64,000 nucleotides of DNA from Pachyseris speciosa (taxonomy: Eukaryota > Cnidaria > Anthozoa > Scleractinia > Pachyseridae): assembly GCA_016490735.1 (NCBI GenBank), contig JAEMWC010000239.1:512501-576500 (forward strand). The letters are read 5' to 3'. Positions 44,236 through 55,511 of the stretch are shown here, in pieces. The notes under the pieces are model-generated. The model was not told the DNA's origin, did not search any database, and was given only the letters and a program-made list of their open reading frames with translations. How positions within the stretch are numbered: the first letter of the stretch is position 1; every line of letters begins with the position of its first letter. Both the position numbers and the translations under genes were made by a program.

Positions 44236-44640
44236 TCAAATCAATGAAATGACTAGATTCTTATTATATTCAATCACCCTGGAATCACCAATAATGCCCA
44301 AATTGTCAGCATTGGAAAATGGCTTGATCACCACCTCTCGCTTTTGTCTACCTATGAACTTCTGGCAGGCCCGTAAGCTTCGAATATTGACTGTGCCATC
44401 GCCATCCCCAAATAAAGTCTTAGGGAATGTATCAGGAAACTCATCTGTTCCATAAAGAAACTTTTCTGGAGTGTCTACACCACTACCATAGAGACAGTAC
44501 AGAGGTACATTGGGCGGGTCATTAATCCACACTGGTGGAACTTGCCAGGTGATGTTAATGGCATTAGGGTAACCAATGTCAAGGAAGAACTCTTTTAAGT
44601 TACCCACTGAGTAGTTCTGTTTGGCCGTTTGGACAATGAC
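44236..44640 (-). pseudogene. PLA2G15-like: lysosomal phospholipase A2-like (PLA2G15/LCAT family), last exon
   Basis: Acceptor ttttcacacag/GTC; 405 bases to a stop. Reads VIVQTAKQNYSVGNLKEFFL, DIGYPNAINITWQVPP, VPLYCLYGSGVDTPEKFLYG, FGDGDGTVNIRSLRAC and NLGIIGDSRVIEYNK. LYG-S/T-G-V-x-T-P and GDGDGTVN (with a catalytic Asp) are signatures of LCAT/PLA2G15. The usual catalytic His (in ...EHIEMLAN... of vertebrates) is not seen: the site reads NADNLGIIGDS. This exon has no frameshift, but the upstream one does. Confidence 0.75.
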
Positions 44641-45398
44641 CTGTGTGAAAAGAGGTCAGAATGCATCAATCATAATTATTTTGCCTGAGTGAAAGCTGGC
44701 AGCACTTCTTCAAATCTATGATCGATGCAATAAAGTTATTACCAAACAATAATAATGCAGACCTTTACAATATTTTGAAGCAGGAGATAATGCATGATTA
44801 TGAACCAGGCTATAGGAAGCTGAACCTGGCTTGTGTAATATGTTACAGGTAAAAAGTAACTATACTGGTAAAACATTTTTTAACCTACCCTGTACATTGA
44901 AAATCAATTCTCTTTGTCTCCTTGTTCTAATTATAAATACTTAGAACTCTGAGACAACAGGAATTTAACTCTGAGTACATGTAGGTTAAAACATTTTCCC
45001 GAATTTAATTTTTATCTAGCTGCAACATGCATATAAAATTCAAGAAGTATTCAGGTGCCGAAAACTGAGTTTCCAAGGAGTGTTTATAGAAAGTTTACTT
45101 TGTCTTGCACTATGTTTTGAAATGTTTCCAATGGTCAGTAGCAACTTTACAAATGCTAAGTACCCAGATATAGAAATGCATTTTTAAGAAACACAACCAC
45201 AAATGAAACAAAACTTCAAGGAGTTTTCATTATTTTCAAGCACTTTCAGCAGAAATTCTTCTTTTCGCGGGCTTTTCTAGCACCCTTGTTCGAGGAGTGG
45301 CATGCACAAAATCCTGACTCACTTACACTCCTTTTTACTGTCTCTCTTTGTGACATAGCTTGACCTTTAAATTATGGAGCACAAAGTCACCAACCTAC

Positions 45399-45746
45399 CT
45401 CTTCAGAAGCCCAGAAATCTTTGCATGGCAGCAGAAAAGCAGTGCTTTCATAAGTTCTGAGAACTGGCCTGAGATTCAGTGGCTCTACAACTACATCAGG
45501 CAAGCCTAAAGTTTGTCCCACATGCATATATACGCATAAGCTTAGCTGAGCCAGCCCAGGCACCAGCGATGGTTATCCAGACTCTAATGTGCATGTCTTT
45601 CCAGTCTTATGTCATCTTGCTCAGAAAGTGATGGGTATATGGACAACCAAGGCTGTGCGAGAGTAATACAACACTTGTATTGTTGTTCTTGATGTAGGTG
45701 TCTTCAATCAGAGCCTTGAAGTTGTCAAAGTATTCTTGGGCAGAAT
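45399..45746 (-). pseudogene. PLA2G15-like: lysosomal phospholipase A2-like, penultimate exon (broken)
   Basis: Acceptor accattgcag, donor GAAGAG/gtaggt. The frame starts SAQEYFDNFKALIEDTYIKN and has SVVLLSHSLGCPYTHHFLSK, with the nucleophile in S-H-S-L-G. Next is a TAA (at the position of a conserved Gln before DWKD), then MHIRVWITIAGAWAGSAKLM, then a one-base insertion; in the shifted frame VVVEPLNLRPVLRTYESTAF and LLPCKDFWASEE continue. The order matches PLA2G15. The intact introns show it is not a processed copy. Earlier exons were not found. Either a pseudogene or sequencing errors. Confidence 0.7.
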
Positions 45747-45769
45747 CTGCAATGGTCAATGTAAATATT

Positions 45770-45946
45770 GTACGTCAAAATGAAATTCAGGTCAAAATGA
45801 TTTTTTTTTAACCAGGTCAAAATCAAATTCCTTTGTCTTTTAACCCTAATTATTCATGATTCATAAATAATTAGGGTTAGAAGACAAATGAATTTCATTT
45901 TGACCTAGGTTAAAATCATTTTAACCTGAATTTTATTTTGACCTAC
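45770..45946. mobile_element. MITE, GTAGGTCAAAAT family
   Basis: Arms of about 85 bp. Left GTACGTCAAAATGAAATTCA; right (reverse complement) GTAGGTCAAAATAAAATTCA; inner TAATTATTTATGAATCATGA loop. It sits next to the phospholipase exon, in its intron. Confidence 0.7.
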
Positions 45947-45949
45947 AAC

Positions 45950-48240
45950 ATAAACATGCACAAAGTTACATAAACCTTCCCCACAGATGACCAAACTTTG
46001 GTTCATGTACAATATAACATGTACTTATCAGGTTCATCATATCTAAAAACTTTTGAATCTGTGGATCATGAGATCCTGAACAGTGATGCCCAAGAAAATG
46101 CTCCAGTTAACAGGCTCTACGTTCTTGTGCACACTTACTGTATGCTTTACACTTATCCAAGATTAGTATTTTTGGTTTAAATAACTGTACATAAAAGTGC
46201 TGCCAAAGAACATGAAAAACCAACTCAAAATCCAGCACTGTTTCCTGATGTCACTGACTAATTCCAAGATAAATCTTTTAATTAACCTAGTGATGACGAA
46301 GAGTTTCAAATAAAATTAACTGCCCGGGAGTCAGGAATTTCTATAAAATTTCTGCGATGCCTCATTCCCACTGCCTGAAAGTATTATATCTTCGTTTGGA
46401 ATTGCCAAGCGATTGTGGAAAGGAAAATGGCTTTGCGGCTGACCATTTTTGCAAACTTGGGCATATTATGAAATCGCCATATTCTAGACACTTAAAAAAT
46501 TTTTGTGGCTTAACGCACGGGCACGGTTTCATGGAGGCTAAATACCCGGCTGACCCGGCAGTCCGAGATTTTTATCTAAACTGAAGTCTGAAGTCTCCAC
46601 TGTCTCACCAGTGTAAATCTTTGAGCTTATTCCACCTTTCCAGAAGTACCAAGCGACTACAAAAAATTCAATACAGCTCTGCTTAATTGTCTGCAAATTG
46701 ACACACGGGCAAGGTTTCACATAGCACGACGTAGGTTATAATAGTCTATAATGATAAAAATGCCCACAGTCCAAAACGTTTATCTCTCTGTCATAAATTG
46801 TGTGTTTACATAATCTTTCTATAACAAAACCCTTTTAATATGTTTAAAGTTGATTGGGGGGTGGGGGGGGGGGGTTCTAAAAGAGATTTAATAAGGGGAG
46901 GCTCCGCCCCGAGGAGGTCCGCCGACCCGTTACCCTTTTTTATACCATTTTTGTGTGGCTTACACGAAGTGTAAACCACTTTATGTCATCGCCCAAGATA
47001 TTTTTGGCTGGATTTGTCACGGTGAACAAAAGCGCTTGTCACGTGGCTTAGATAGGTTCCAGTCTACGCTCGGCTAAGTTACATAACCTTCATAAAGCGG
47101 CCATAATTCAGTTCTTCGGTCATCTTTGTTGCTTAAATTTCACACGCCGGCTTTCCTACAGTTGGCTTGTCTTCTTAGTGCGGATTACAGTGAGGATTTG
47201 TACTCACGCACGGCAACATTCCGACCTTTGGAGTCATTTATTGACTCTCGCAAGATAACATTTGTATTAATGGCTTGAATCTGACAGCAGACCTGCTTGA
47301 AAGTGTCTGAAAGTATTTGGAAGCCTCTGAAATTACTTGAAAGGAAAAGAGATTCTTCTTTGCTTGTGTTGTCCTTGCTATGCTGTTGCAGTTCAATTGG
47401 ACAAACCATGTACGCACAGTTGACAAGATTTAGTCTGAAGTAAGTAAAATTGGAATCTCTGTTGAACAAGAATCGGCTCTCATGACAATTTCCTTATAAG
47501 AAAAGATGCTTTGTCGCGTTTCAAAGATCGTTTTTGGAATGTAATGCTAATATGAATGTCTTTTATTTAAGCTTGCCAACACTGAAACAAGTTGTTGGAC
47601 AATACAAAATGTCGAATGAAGTAGTGTTTTGGTTAACCTAATTTATAATTTGGTATATACATAGTGTTACAACTGCTGAAAAGTTAAGACTGTCAAACCC
47701 GATTGCAGGACAATATTTGCTAACTATAAATAAAAGAAGCATTGATAACCTAGAATGAGTTAGAGTGCAGGCTTTTTGTTCTGTTTACTGTTTCTGGAAT
47801 CTATTATGGTGACAGGCTATGTCTATTGAACTTTCTCTTAGATAAAACACTCCAGGTCAAATTATAAATCTTGTTGGCTTAAAAATTATTTGCCATGTTA
47901 ATGTAATGTTAGTTCAGAATACTATTCCACATATGATTCATTAAAAATATTGCTTGTGTTGTGATCTTGTTTTGCACCTATCTTTTCTTCCTAAATTTTT
48001 CCATTTGCAACCCCATATCCACCTACCTCAACTATTTTTTTCTGTGTTCTTTATTTAAAATACAGTCCCACAAAACCCAAACACTATTGTGAATGTTTTG
48101 GTCTCAACCAACTGAAAGTAGAACTTTTGTGGCCTAATGGACAACAAATCCTAGGCTCAGCATTATGTTACTTAACATGTATGTATTGTCCAAAATTAGT
48201 CATACATTTAAACCAAATCACGCTCCCAATGCTCTAGTGT
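45950..48240. other. no gene recognised
   Basis: Searched on the minus strand for upstream phospholipase exons and none was seen. Includes a G homopolymer (about 46855-46874) and a pair of similar segments (CACGGGCACGGTTTCAT near 46517, CACGGGCAAGGTTTCAC near 46704). Confidence 0.35.
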
Positions 48241-48315
48241 AGTCAAATGAAGAATGATCCTCGCAGTTGTGAACGCAATTTATGCAATTGCGAAAAGAAG
48301 CCTGAAAAAAATTCA

Positions 48316-48368
48316 GGACTTCAACGGGGTTTGAACCCGTGACCTCGCGATTACCGGTGCGATGCTCC

Positions 48369-48389
<21 letters not shown>
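48316..48389 (-). tRNA. tRNA-Thr(GGT)-like sequence
   Basis: Acceptor stem GGCTTCA/TGAAGTC, D-arm GCTC...GAGC, T-arm ACGGG-TTCAAAC-CCCGT. The anticodon loop is CCGGTAA with GGT. The anticodon stem TCGCA/TCGCGA pairs only with a bulged C; position 33 is C, not U; the discriminator is C. These faults, and the repeat around it, favour a tRNA-like SINE head over a working gene. Confidence 0.5.
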
Positions 48390-48404
<15 letters not shown>

Positions 48405-48627
48405 AGGTCAATTGTGGGTTCATATGTTCCCGTGAAAGAAATGAGTGTGAATGATGTATGAAATAATTCATACATGAACTGCGGAAATGAAATCAAATGA
48501 AGAATGATCCTCGCAGTTGTGAACGCAATTTATGCAATTGCGAAAAGAAGCCTGAAAAAAATTCAGGACTTCAACGGGGTTCATATGTTCCCGTGAAAGA
48601 AATGAGTGTGAAGCCTATGAAGCCACT

Positions 48628-48642
<15 letters not shown>

Positions 48643-48668
<26 letters not shown>

Positions 48669-48716
48669 ATCGCACCGGTAATCGCGAGGTCACGGGTTCA
48701 AACCCCGTTGAAGTCC
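48643..48716 (+). tRNA. tRNA-Thr(GGT)-like sequence, inverted copy
   Basis: The same 74 nucleotides as 48316-48389 apart from one or two differences in the D-loop (GGTTAGAGC against GGTTGGAGC). Same bulged anticodon stem, C33 and discriminator C. Confidence 0.5.
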
Positions 48717-49504
48717 TGAATTTTTTTCAGGCTTCTTTTCACAATTGCATAAATTGCGTTCACAACTGCGAGGATCATTCTTCATTTGATTTCATTTCCG
48801 CAGTTCATGTATGAATTATTTCATATATCATTCACGCTCCAGTGTAGGTTACATCATTTGCTGAATGTCCCGGCCCTTCTTTTAAGATTTGTGTTCATGT
48901 GCTGGTACACAAAATGCAAAAAAGATATTCATATGAAATGCTTCCCTAGAGTTAATTTCACATCACTTGGCTTGGAAAAGAAGATCAACCTATAAACAAG
49001 TTTCAGAACTCAATTCCACTTTGTTACGTAAACAAAATCATGACTGAATATATCAGGCCACTATGGGAGATGATGCTGAGTTTTTTAGTTCTTAAAATCC
49101 TCACTTTCAAAGTGACACTACATTTGCAACCTTTGTTGTGAAAATGAGACTTTTGCATAACAAAGGGAACTTTAAGCAAGGACTACGGAAGCGTCTAGCA
49201 CGCCTTTTCCAAATAATTGAATTCGGAAACCTTTCATTATGGAAATATTTTGCTTATTAGAACTTGTATTTTAGCACTTGGGCGAGGAAAGCGCATGATT
49301 GGAAAATCAAGTTCGATTTGTTGTTTTTAGGCACATAGAATGGAGTCGTCAAAATGATGTTGTGTTGTGTACAGAAATAAAATTTACACCGTGAGAAAGA
49401 AGAAGCAAATCTCATTTCTTTAACATATGGCATGACGTACCCACTTCTGCCACTTCACCGAAGAGAAAAATATTAGAAACGTTTCGTACAACGCAACGTA
49501 GTAC

Positions 49505-49673
49505 GGCTTGCTTAATGAGAGTGCTTGCCTTCCATCAATGTGGCCCAGGTTCAATTCCCAGCGTCATAAGTGGGCTGAGTTTGTTGGTTCTCTTCTTTGC
49601 TCCGAGAGGTTTTTCTCTGGGTACTCCGGTTTTCCCATCCTGCCAAAAACCAACATTTGATTTGATTTGATTC
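49505..49673 (+). mobile_element. tRNA-derived SINE, copy 2
   Basis: AATGAGAGTGCTTGCCTTCC, GGCCCAGGTTCAATTCCCAG (B-box), TTGGTTCTCTTCTTTGCTCC and GGGTACTCCGGTTTTCCC, ending in GATTTGATTTGATT. The 5' end is shorter than in the other copies. Confidence 0.75.
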
Positions 49674-49907
49674 AGTCTCCCAATTTGCAGGAACTCAGAA
49701 AATAATGGTCTATTGTATGCCAGTTATTGATTGATAGGAACAATATGGAAAACTATCTAACTGTAATCACAAGTAGCTCTACTAATAGAAACTTGATAAG
49801 AGAACAGATAGATACTAATAGTTTTTCAGCTTCATGTTGAAGCAGCTAAATTTTGTAAGCCACACATGTACGCATTGTGGACCTATTTTTGACAGAAGAG
49901 GTACTCC

Positions 49908-50636
49908 TTGATTAGTACCCCTTTGATTAGTGATATTGTAGAACTAAGTCAAAACGTCAACAACAAGATTAAAGTACAGCTCAGAATCGAAAGATTAACC
50001 CAGTATCGAGAATGCTATCTTCAATTGAGAAATGAGATAATCGGTTTGATCGCAGAAGAGAATATTGAGGAAGAGCTTGGTAGGTGGAAAGGTCTTTTGG
50101 ATGCTATAGATAAAGCTGTTGATCTTGCCCATGAATACCTAAATAAGGAAGGCAAAGTAGAATATCAAAGCTCCAAAGAAAGAACACATAATGAAAGTCG
50201 CCAATCGACAAACCTGAAGTTACCCAGGATTGAGCTTCCCAAGTTCAATGGTGATGTTTTGAAATTCCAAAACTTTTGGGATCAGTTTGAAGCTGCAGTG
50301 CATGATAATGACGACTTGCCAAATGTTCAGAAGTTTACCTACCTACGTTCAGTGCTGACCGGAAATGTCTTGCAAACAATAGAAGGGTTTGAAATAACTG
50401 GAGCAAATTATCAACCAGCCGTGGAATGTCTCAAGCACAGGTATGGAAGAAAGCGTGTGATTATCTCATCGTTAGTGAAATCTGTCATTAAGATGGATGC
50501 CAAGTCTAGTGTTAGTGCAACTTCCCTCCGAGATCTTTACGACACACTCAAGAACAAAACTAGAGCTTTAGAAGCTCTTGGTGAAAACCCAATGAATCAC
50601 GGATGTATCCTGTTGCCAGTGTTCGAGGCAAAGTAA
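49908..50636 (+). pseudogene. BEL gag-like region (DUF1759 type)
   Basis: 242 codons with LPRIELPKFNGDVLKFQNFW, DQFEAAVHDNDDLPNVQKFT and YLRSVLTGNVLQTIEGFEIT, the hallmark of the DUF1759 region at the N-terminal side of Pao polyproteins. The chosen ATG may not be the true start. A stop ends the frame at 50634 where related elements continue. Confidence 0.8.
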
Positions 50637-50705
50637 CCCCCTCAGTTACTGGAAAAGTGGGAGCTAGAGCTTGCAGATACCCCAGAGGAGGAAATTGATC
50701 TTGAT

Positions 50706-51002
50706 TTGTTCTTCAAATTCCTCAATCGACAAGTTGTATCCAAAGAGGCAGGAGAGAGAGGGCTTCTCACAAACACTGACCCAAACGATCGTAGTTCCGG
50801 CAGGGGTAGAAATGAAAGTAGGAAGTCAGCTCACACCTATAGAAGTGACCGTGAACGAGTATCAACTGCTTCTGCTTTGTTCAGTGAGGCACGACCACCG
50901 TCAAATGCAGCTTGTAGTTTTTGCCACGCAGATCATGGGGCACCAAACTGCCCAGTGTTTAATGGGAAATCAGTGGACGAAAGATGGAAACTAGATAGAT
51001 AG
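50706..51002 (+). pseudogene. BEL zinc-knuckle region
   Basis: EARPPSNAACSFCHADHGAP then NCPVFNGKSVDERW: C-x2-C-x4-H-x4-C-like, typical for Pao gag. It continues the gag frame after a frameshift and is cut by the LINE insertion at the (GATA)n run. Confidence 0.7.
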
Positions 51003-51220
51003 ATAGATAGATAGATAGTTTATTAATAACCGATTTGCAACTAAAAGTTGAATTATACGATTATTTACAAAAAATTGAATATTGATAATTACATTAAAAA
51101 GACTACAAGTAATTTAAAACAAGTTGTATAAATATATGGATAAGAAACAGCAAATAAGGACACTGTATATGTTCTAAAATAAAGTATATCGAAGAGATTT
51201 AAAAAAACTACTAAAATCGT

Positions 51221-52120
51221 TCAAGCCTTAAGGGCATTAAAAGTAATAAAACTGTTACGAAACCTGTTCGTCTTAAAAACTGGCTTGAACTTCCGCATAT
51301 TTCTTAGGTTATAGGTACATGTGTTGCGAACAGGAAGAAGGTCATGGAGCTTGTTCTGTTTGTTCTGTAAAATTTCCTTAAAGAGTTTATCAACTAGTTC
51401 CTGACGGCGGTCTGAAAGTTTAGTTAGGCGTGATTCAACCAAGGCCTCATTATATGAGCAAAGAGGAAAAATGATGCGCATAGCCAGCTTTTGTACTCCT
51501 TCAAGCTCGTTGGAGAGGTACGCGGAAAAACCGTCATGAAAGACAAGACACGCATACTCTGTGATCGGACGAACACAAGTGCAGAAAAACTGGACTAACT
51601 CACGGGTACCAAGACCAGAGCGTTTAAGCTGAGATAAACTATACAAACGCTTCCTAGCTTTCTTGATAATGGAGTCAATGTGACAAATCCATTTCAAATC
51701 ATTGGAAATGTTAAGGCCTAGTATTTTGGCACTAGTAACTAAATCAACAGGCATGCCATTAACAACAACTGGACCGAATGAAGTAGTGTTGTTAGTGTTA
51801 AAGTTTATAAGCAGTTCTTTGCATTTCGTCTCGTTTAATTGAAACTTATCCATGGTCGCACGGCTTGCTAGGGTGTCAACAGCGGCTTGGATGTGACTGT
51901 CTCGGTTCTTGCTTATCGTCTCCGAAATCGTAGTGGTATCGTCAACATACTTCCAGAGATCGGTTCCAGGAACGGCGAGCTCGTTGATCATGATGATAAA
52001 CAGCCACGGCCCTAGTTTTGTACCTTGGGGAACCCCCGCCGGTACCGCGCCCCATTCCGAAAAGCAGTCGTGGCCGAGTTTAACACGCTTTTGCGTGAGG
52101 TGAGAAAGTCGGTAATCCAA
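51221..52120 (-). pseudogene. LINE reverse transcriptase, C-terminal part
   Basis: 299 codons. GVPQGTKLGPWLFIIMINEL, WKYVDDTTTISET (catalytic YVDD), NETKCKELLINF, KILGLNISNDLKWICHIDSI, and RPITEYACLVFHDGFSAYL. This is the second half of the enzyme, in a different frame from 52012-52629. Confidence 0.8.
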
Positions 52121-52629
52121 GAGATGACGGCATCAGGGATGTTATATGTACCCAGCTTCCTGACCAAAATCCGGTGGTCGATGAGGTCAAAAGCTTTTTT
52201 AAAGTTAACGAGAATCATCCTCACAGACGCCCCGTTACCGTCAGTAGCACTGTACCAGGCATGAGTCATGCTAACTAGGGCTTCGGTGGTACTTGAACCG
52301 GGAACAGTGCCAAACTGCCTCGGGTCGACCTTAGCGAGTACAGCAGGTTTAACGTAACGATCAACCACAAAGTGCTCAGCCAACTTGGAAAGGACAGGTG
52401 TAAGTGAAATTGGTCTCAAGTGTTTGTTAACGTCATAAACAGGGGTCTGCTTAGGAATAGGGGCAACGTTGGCGTGCTTCCAGGAATGGGGCAGACGAGC
52501 CTCCAGGTATGAGCAATTAAGAATATCAGTAACCACTGGAGCCAGTAAGTCCGCGTTCTCTTTCAAAAGCCAGGCGGGCACGTCGTCTGGTCCAGAAGCT
52601 TTAGCAGGATTAAGGGCGATGAGTTTCAT
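52012..52629 (-). pseudogene. LINE reverse transcriptase, N-terminal palm
   Basis: LNPAKASGPDDVPAWLLKEN (the K-A-x-G-P-D motif), APIPKQTPVYDVNKHLRPIS, LTPVLSKLAEHFV and VRMILVNFKKAFDLIDHRIL (first Asp motif; one would expect D-F-x-K-A-F-D, here N-F-K-K-A-F-D, so a catalytic Asp is changed to Asn). Inactive. Confidence 0.75.
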
Positions 52630-52849
52630 TAGGACTCAGAACTCAGTAACCGTTGGCGTGTCGGTGTATTGCGCGGCAGGTGAAATTCCAGGATCCAATG
52701 GAGTAAAAATGTTCATTGGGGCAAGAAAAGCATTGTTAATGACGTTGGCAAGGGCCGTACGACTAGAATCAGGCCCTGAGTCAATATGCTTCAAGACAGA
52801 GGTCGGATCCGTGCGCGTAGCTGATTGCATGAGTGTGACAACTCTTGGG

Positions 52850-53335
52850 GGGGAAACCAGTGAAACCAAGAGATTGCAAAGAGTGCGATTTGGTCTCTTA
52901 CCGATCAAGGGAGAACCAACAGAAGCTGTAGAAGTGGAATCCCTTACCATTCCAAAGATTAGTAACCCCCCTAGGTCCTGTCAAGTTAAATCTTCAGAAC
53001 AATCCTCGCGTACAAGGTTTAACACTCGCAGATTCCTACCCTCGTAATTCAGTTCAAGTTGATGTCCTCATCGGTGCTGATTACTATTATTCATTTGTAA
53101 CTGGGATACATAAGAGAGGACCAACTGTCGATTCATTGATTGCTGTGAAATCTCACTATGGCTGGACTCTTACAGGAGCCATCGATCGCTCTTCAAAGTG
53201 CACCACATCCATGTTAACAGTACTAGAGAACAATGATTGCAAGCTCACTATGGCTGGACTCTTACAGGAGCCATCGATCGCTCTTCAAAGTGCACCACAT
53301 CCATGTTAACAGTACTAGAGAACAATGATTGCAAG
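52850..53335 (+). pseudogene. BEL aspartic protease region
   Basis: A frame with TLGGETSETKRLQRVRFGLL then PIKGEPTEAVEVESLTIPKI (pre-protease region of Pao), followed in a shifted frame by VQVDVLIGADYYYSFVTGI and YGWTLTGAI. The start of the protease is lost at the LINE junction. Confidence 0.65.
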
Positions 53336-53336
53336 C
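53153..53336 (+). repeat. perfect 92-bp tandem duplication
   Basis: Units 53153-53244 and 53245-53336, both beginning TCACTATGGCTGGACTCTTA. The period of 92 is not a multiple of three, so it shifts the frame of the BEL polyprotein. Confidence 0.9.
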
Positions 53337-53473
53337 TTAAGGCGCTTTTGGGAACTAGAATCAATTGGTATTACTGAAGCAGAGAAGGACTGAACTTTGA
53401 TGGAGAAAACTATGAAGTTCAACTACCCTGGAAGAAAGATCATCCAAGACTGGAGAACAATTACACACAAGCT

Positions 53474-54157
53474 TTGAAACGACTCGAAAGCATCGAAATG
53501 AGGCTGAAACGAGATCCTGTTAGAGCTGAAGCTTACAGTGCTGCAATCAACCAAAACGCAGAGAAAGGTTTTGCAGAAGAAGTACCTGGTCAGGAAAGTG
53601 AAGTTGGTATTGTTCAGTATTTACCACACCATGCAGTGTTCCGCGCAGATAAGAAGGTAACAAAATGCAGAATTGTATTTGACGCTTCCACACGAGAAGA
53701 GGGCGGTGCTTCTCTTAACGATTGTGTCCTTCCTGGTCCTGCACTACAATCTAATCTGGCATCTGCTCTCATCCGTTTTCGTACCCACAGAGTCGGCCTG
53801 ATAGCAGATGTTGACAAGATGCTTCTTCAAGTGAAGCTCGCACCTAAAGATCAAGATGTACACCGGTACCTATGGAGAGACTTGCAGGTCAACAAACCAC
53901 CCAAAGTCTACAGGATGCAAAGATTGACATTTGGAGTAAACTCTAGTCCATTTCTTACAATCGCAACTGTTCACAATCATGCCAATAAGTATGCAGAGAC
54001 ATTCCCTGATGCAACAAGGGAAATCCTACAAAACATGTATGTGGACGACTGCTTAACGGGAGCCGAGACAGACATCTCTGCCTTGAAACTTAAACAGGAG
54101 ATGTCAGAGATCATGATGACTGCAGCGTTTAACTTAACAAAGTGGGCAAGCAACTAA
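53474..54157 (+). pseudogene. BEL reverse transcriptase
   Basis: Pao-type enzyme: YLPHHAVFRADKKVTKCRIV, FDASTREEGGASLND, LIADVDKMLLQVKLAPKDQD (first Asp motif), RMQRLTFGVNSSPFLTIATV and ILQNMYVDDCLTGAETD (catalytic YVDD). Ends at a TAA where the same frame continues 3' of it, so this is a nonsense change. Confidence 0.85.
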
Positions 54158-54166
54158 GAGCTTGTA

Positions 54167-54915
54167 ATGGCCAGCATAGACCCAGCTAGGAGAGCTTCGT
54201 CGCCACTAGTAGAGTTTGATTCAAGTGAGCCGCTCAAGGCATTTGGCGTGTCGGGGGAGTTGACCGCTGACTGCTTCAGATTCCTGGCACCAAATAGCAT
54301 TATCTCATGTCATGACAGAATGACGAAGAGAAGTGTACTAAGCCTAGCATCAAAAGTGTTTGACCCAATGGGACTGATATCGCCTTTTACTGTGAGAGCC
54401 AAAATCCCTTTCCAAGAGCTGTGGCGAAAAGGATTACAGTGGGATAACCAATTGGATAGTGTCACTGGAGAGGGATGGTCATCATGGAAATCAGATTTGT
54501 TGCAGTTGAAAGATGTGACCATTCCCCGTTGCTTTAGGAGCGGCATCACCCCTGGCTCTAGGATCGAACTACACGGTTTCGGAGATGCTTCGCCAAAGGC
54601 GTACGGAGCTGCAGTGTATATTCCAGTAACAGATAAGCAAGGACAGATTTCGTCACAGCTAATGATGTCAAAATCCAGAGTTGCACCTATGAAGACAGTG
54701 TCACTTCCAAGACTAGAGTTTCTAGCGACATTTGTTAATGCTAAATTGCTTAAATTTGTTGTAGAGACTTTGCCAATCAAGATTGATAACGTCGTGTGTT
54801 ATACAGACAGCATGGTGGCACTTCAATGGATCCGATGGCAGAGTTCTTGCTGGAAGCCGTTCGTAGGAAACCGAGTAGTAGAAATACAGTCGACATGGGA
54901 TCCTGAATGTTGGAA
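54167..54915 (+). pseudogene. BEL connection and RNase H region
   Basis: Same frame after the stop: SKVFDPMGLISPFTVRAKIP, FQELWRKGLQWDNQLDS, IELHGFGDASPKAYGAAVYI (H-G-F-x-D-A-S, RNase H Asp) and VVCYTDSMVALQWIRWQSS (second Asp site). Interrupted by the MITE at 54919. Confidence 0.8.
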
Positions 54916-54918
54916 GTA

Positions 54919-55511
54919 CAGTAGAACCCCGGTAACTCGAACTCAGATAACTCGAACTCCCCCGCTGACTCGAACTGACTCTTAATTCCCTTGAATTTGA
55001 CCCAACTTTTCAGTCATTTTTACTCGGTTAACTCGAACTCGGGTAACTCGAAAACCCCACTAACTCGAACTAAATTTCATTTCCCAACATCAAAATTTAC
55101 TCCGATAACTCGAATTTCTGGTCCTTATAACTCTCCACGGATGCCCATTGAGCTACCCCATTAGCTTTTCTTATGGTGTGATCGAATTCTAACACTAGAA
55201 CAAAGACTGGAGCAATTTGATTTAACGCAAAAGGAAACATAAATTGAGTGTATTAAATAAACTAAGTTACATTCACAGTATTGCATTGTCGTAAGAATGC
55301 ATAATCGTTACAGTTGTTATAAAATGTATTAGTTTCTCGTGATATAAGTTTAATTTGCGCTGTATTGTATACCGAAGTGCTTAAAATCAATAAAATATTA
55401 ATTATTAACCTGGAAAATTGAATACTTTAATCGACCCCGATAACTCGAAACCCCACTGACTCGAACAGTTTTTCGTTTCCCTTCAGAGTTCGAGTTAACG
55501 GGGTTCTTCTG
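54919..55511. mobile_element. pogo/Tigger-like MITE inserted in the BEL element
   Basis: 593 bp, ends CAGTAGAACCCCGGTAACTC and (reverse complement) CAGAAGAACCCCGTTAACTC, flanked by TA on both sides (54917-54918, 55512-55513). TAACTCGAAC units recur throughout. TA target and CAGT...GAACC ends are typical of pogo/Tigger elements. Removing it with one TA leaves the host reading frame unbroken, so it inserted into a BEL copy that was in frame at that point. Confidence 0.85.

Larger units (their letters stand above)
48244..48835. repeat. inverted tRNA-containing repeat
   Basis: The left unit (48244-48480) holds a tRNA-like sequence on the minus strand; part of it is directly repeated at 48494-48581 (AATGATCCTCGCAGTTGTGA); the right unit (48630-48835) is the inverse with the tRNA-like sequence on the plus strand. 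Flanking CCGCAGTTCATGTATGAA and GTGAAAGAAATGAGTGTG blocks recur. Looks like a tRNA-related SINE-like repeat. Confidence 0.7.
51000..52840 (-). mobile_element. LINE inserted in the BEL element
   Basis: A minus-strand non-LTR element. Its 3' end is a (GATA)n/(TATC)n microsatellite (50993-51020) rather than poly(A). The 5' limit is near 52840, where the BEL frame resumes. It has a reverse transcriptase with frameshift near 52060 and a stop near 52630. CR1-related by its layout. Confidence 0.8.

Noticed and set aside
46357..46584. Possible upstream exon of the phospholipase gene
   Set aside because: The frame is on the opposite strand and lacks LCAT-family motifs.
52469..53047. Plus-strand 192-codon open frame
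   Set aside because: It is a chimera: its first two thirds are antisense to the LINE, and only the end (from about 52850) is BEL coding sequence.
54919..55511. TAACTCGAAC repeats as a regulatory array
   Set aside because: Inverted ends and TA duplications explain the block as a pogo-like MITE.
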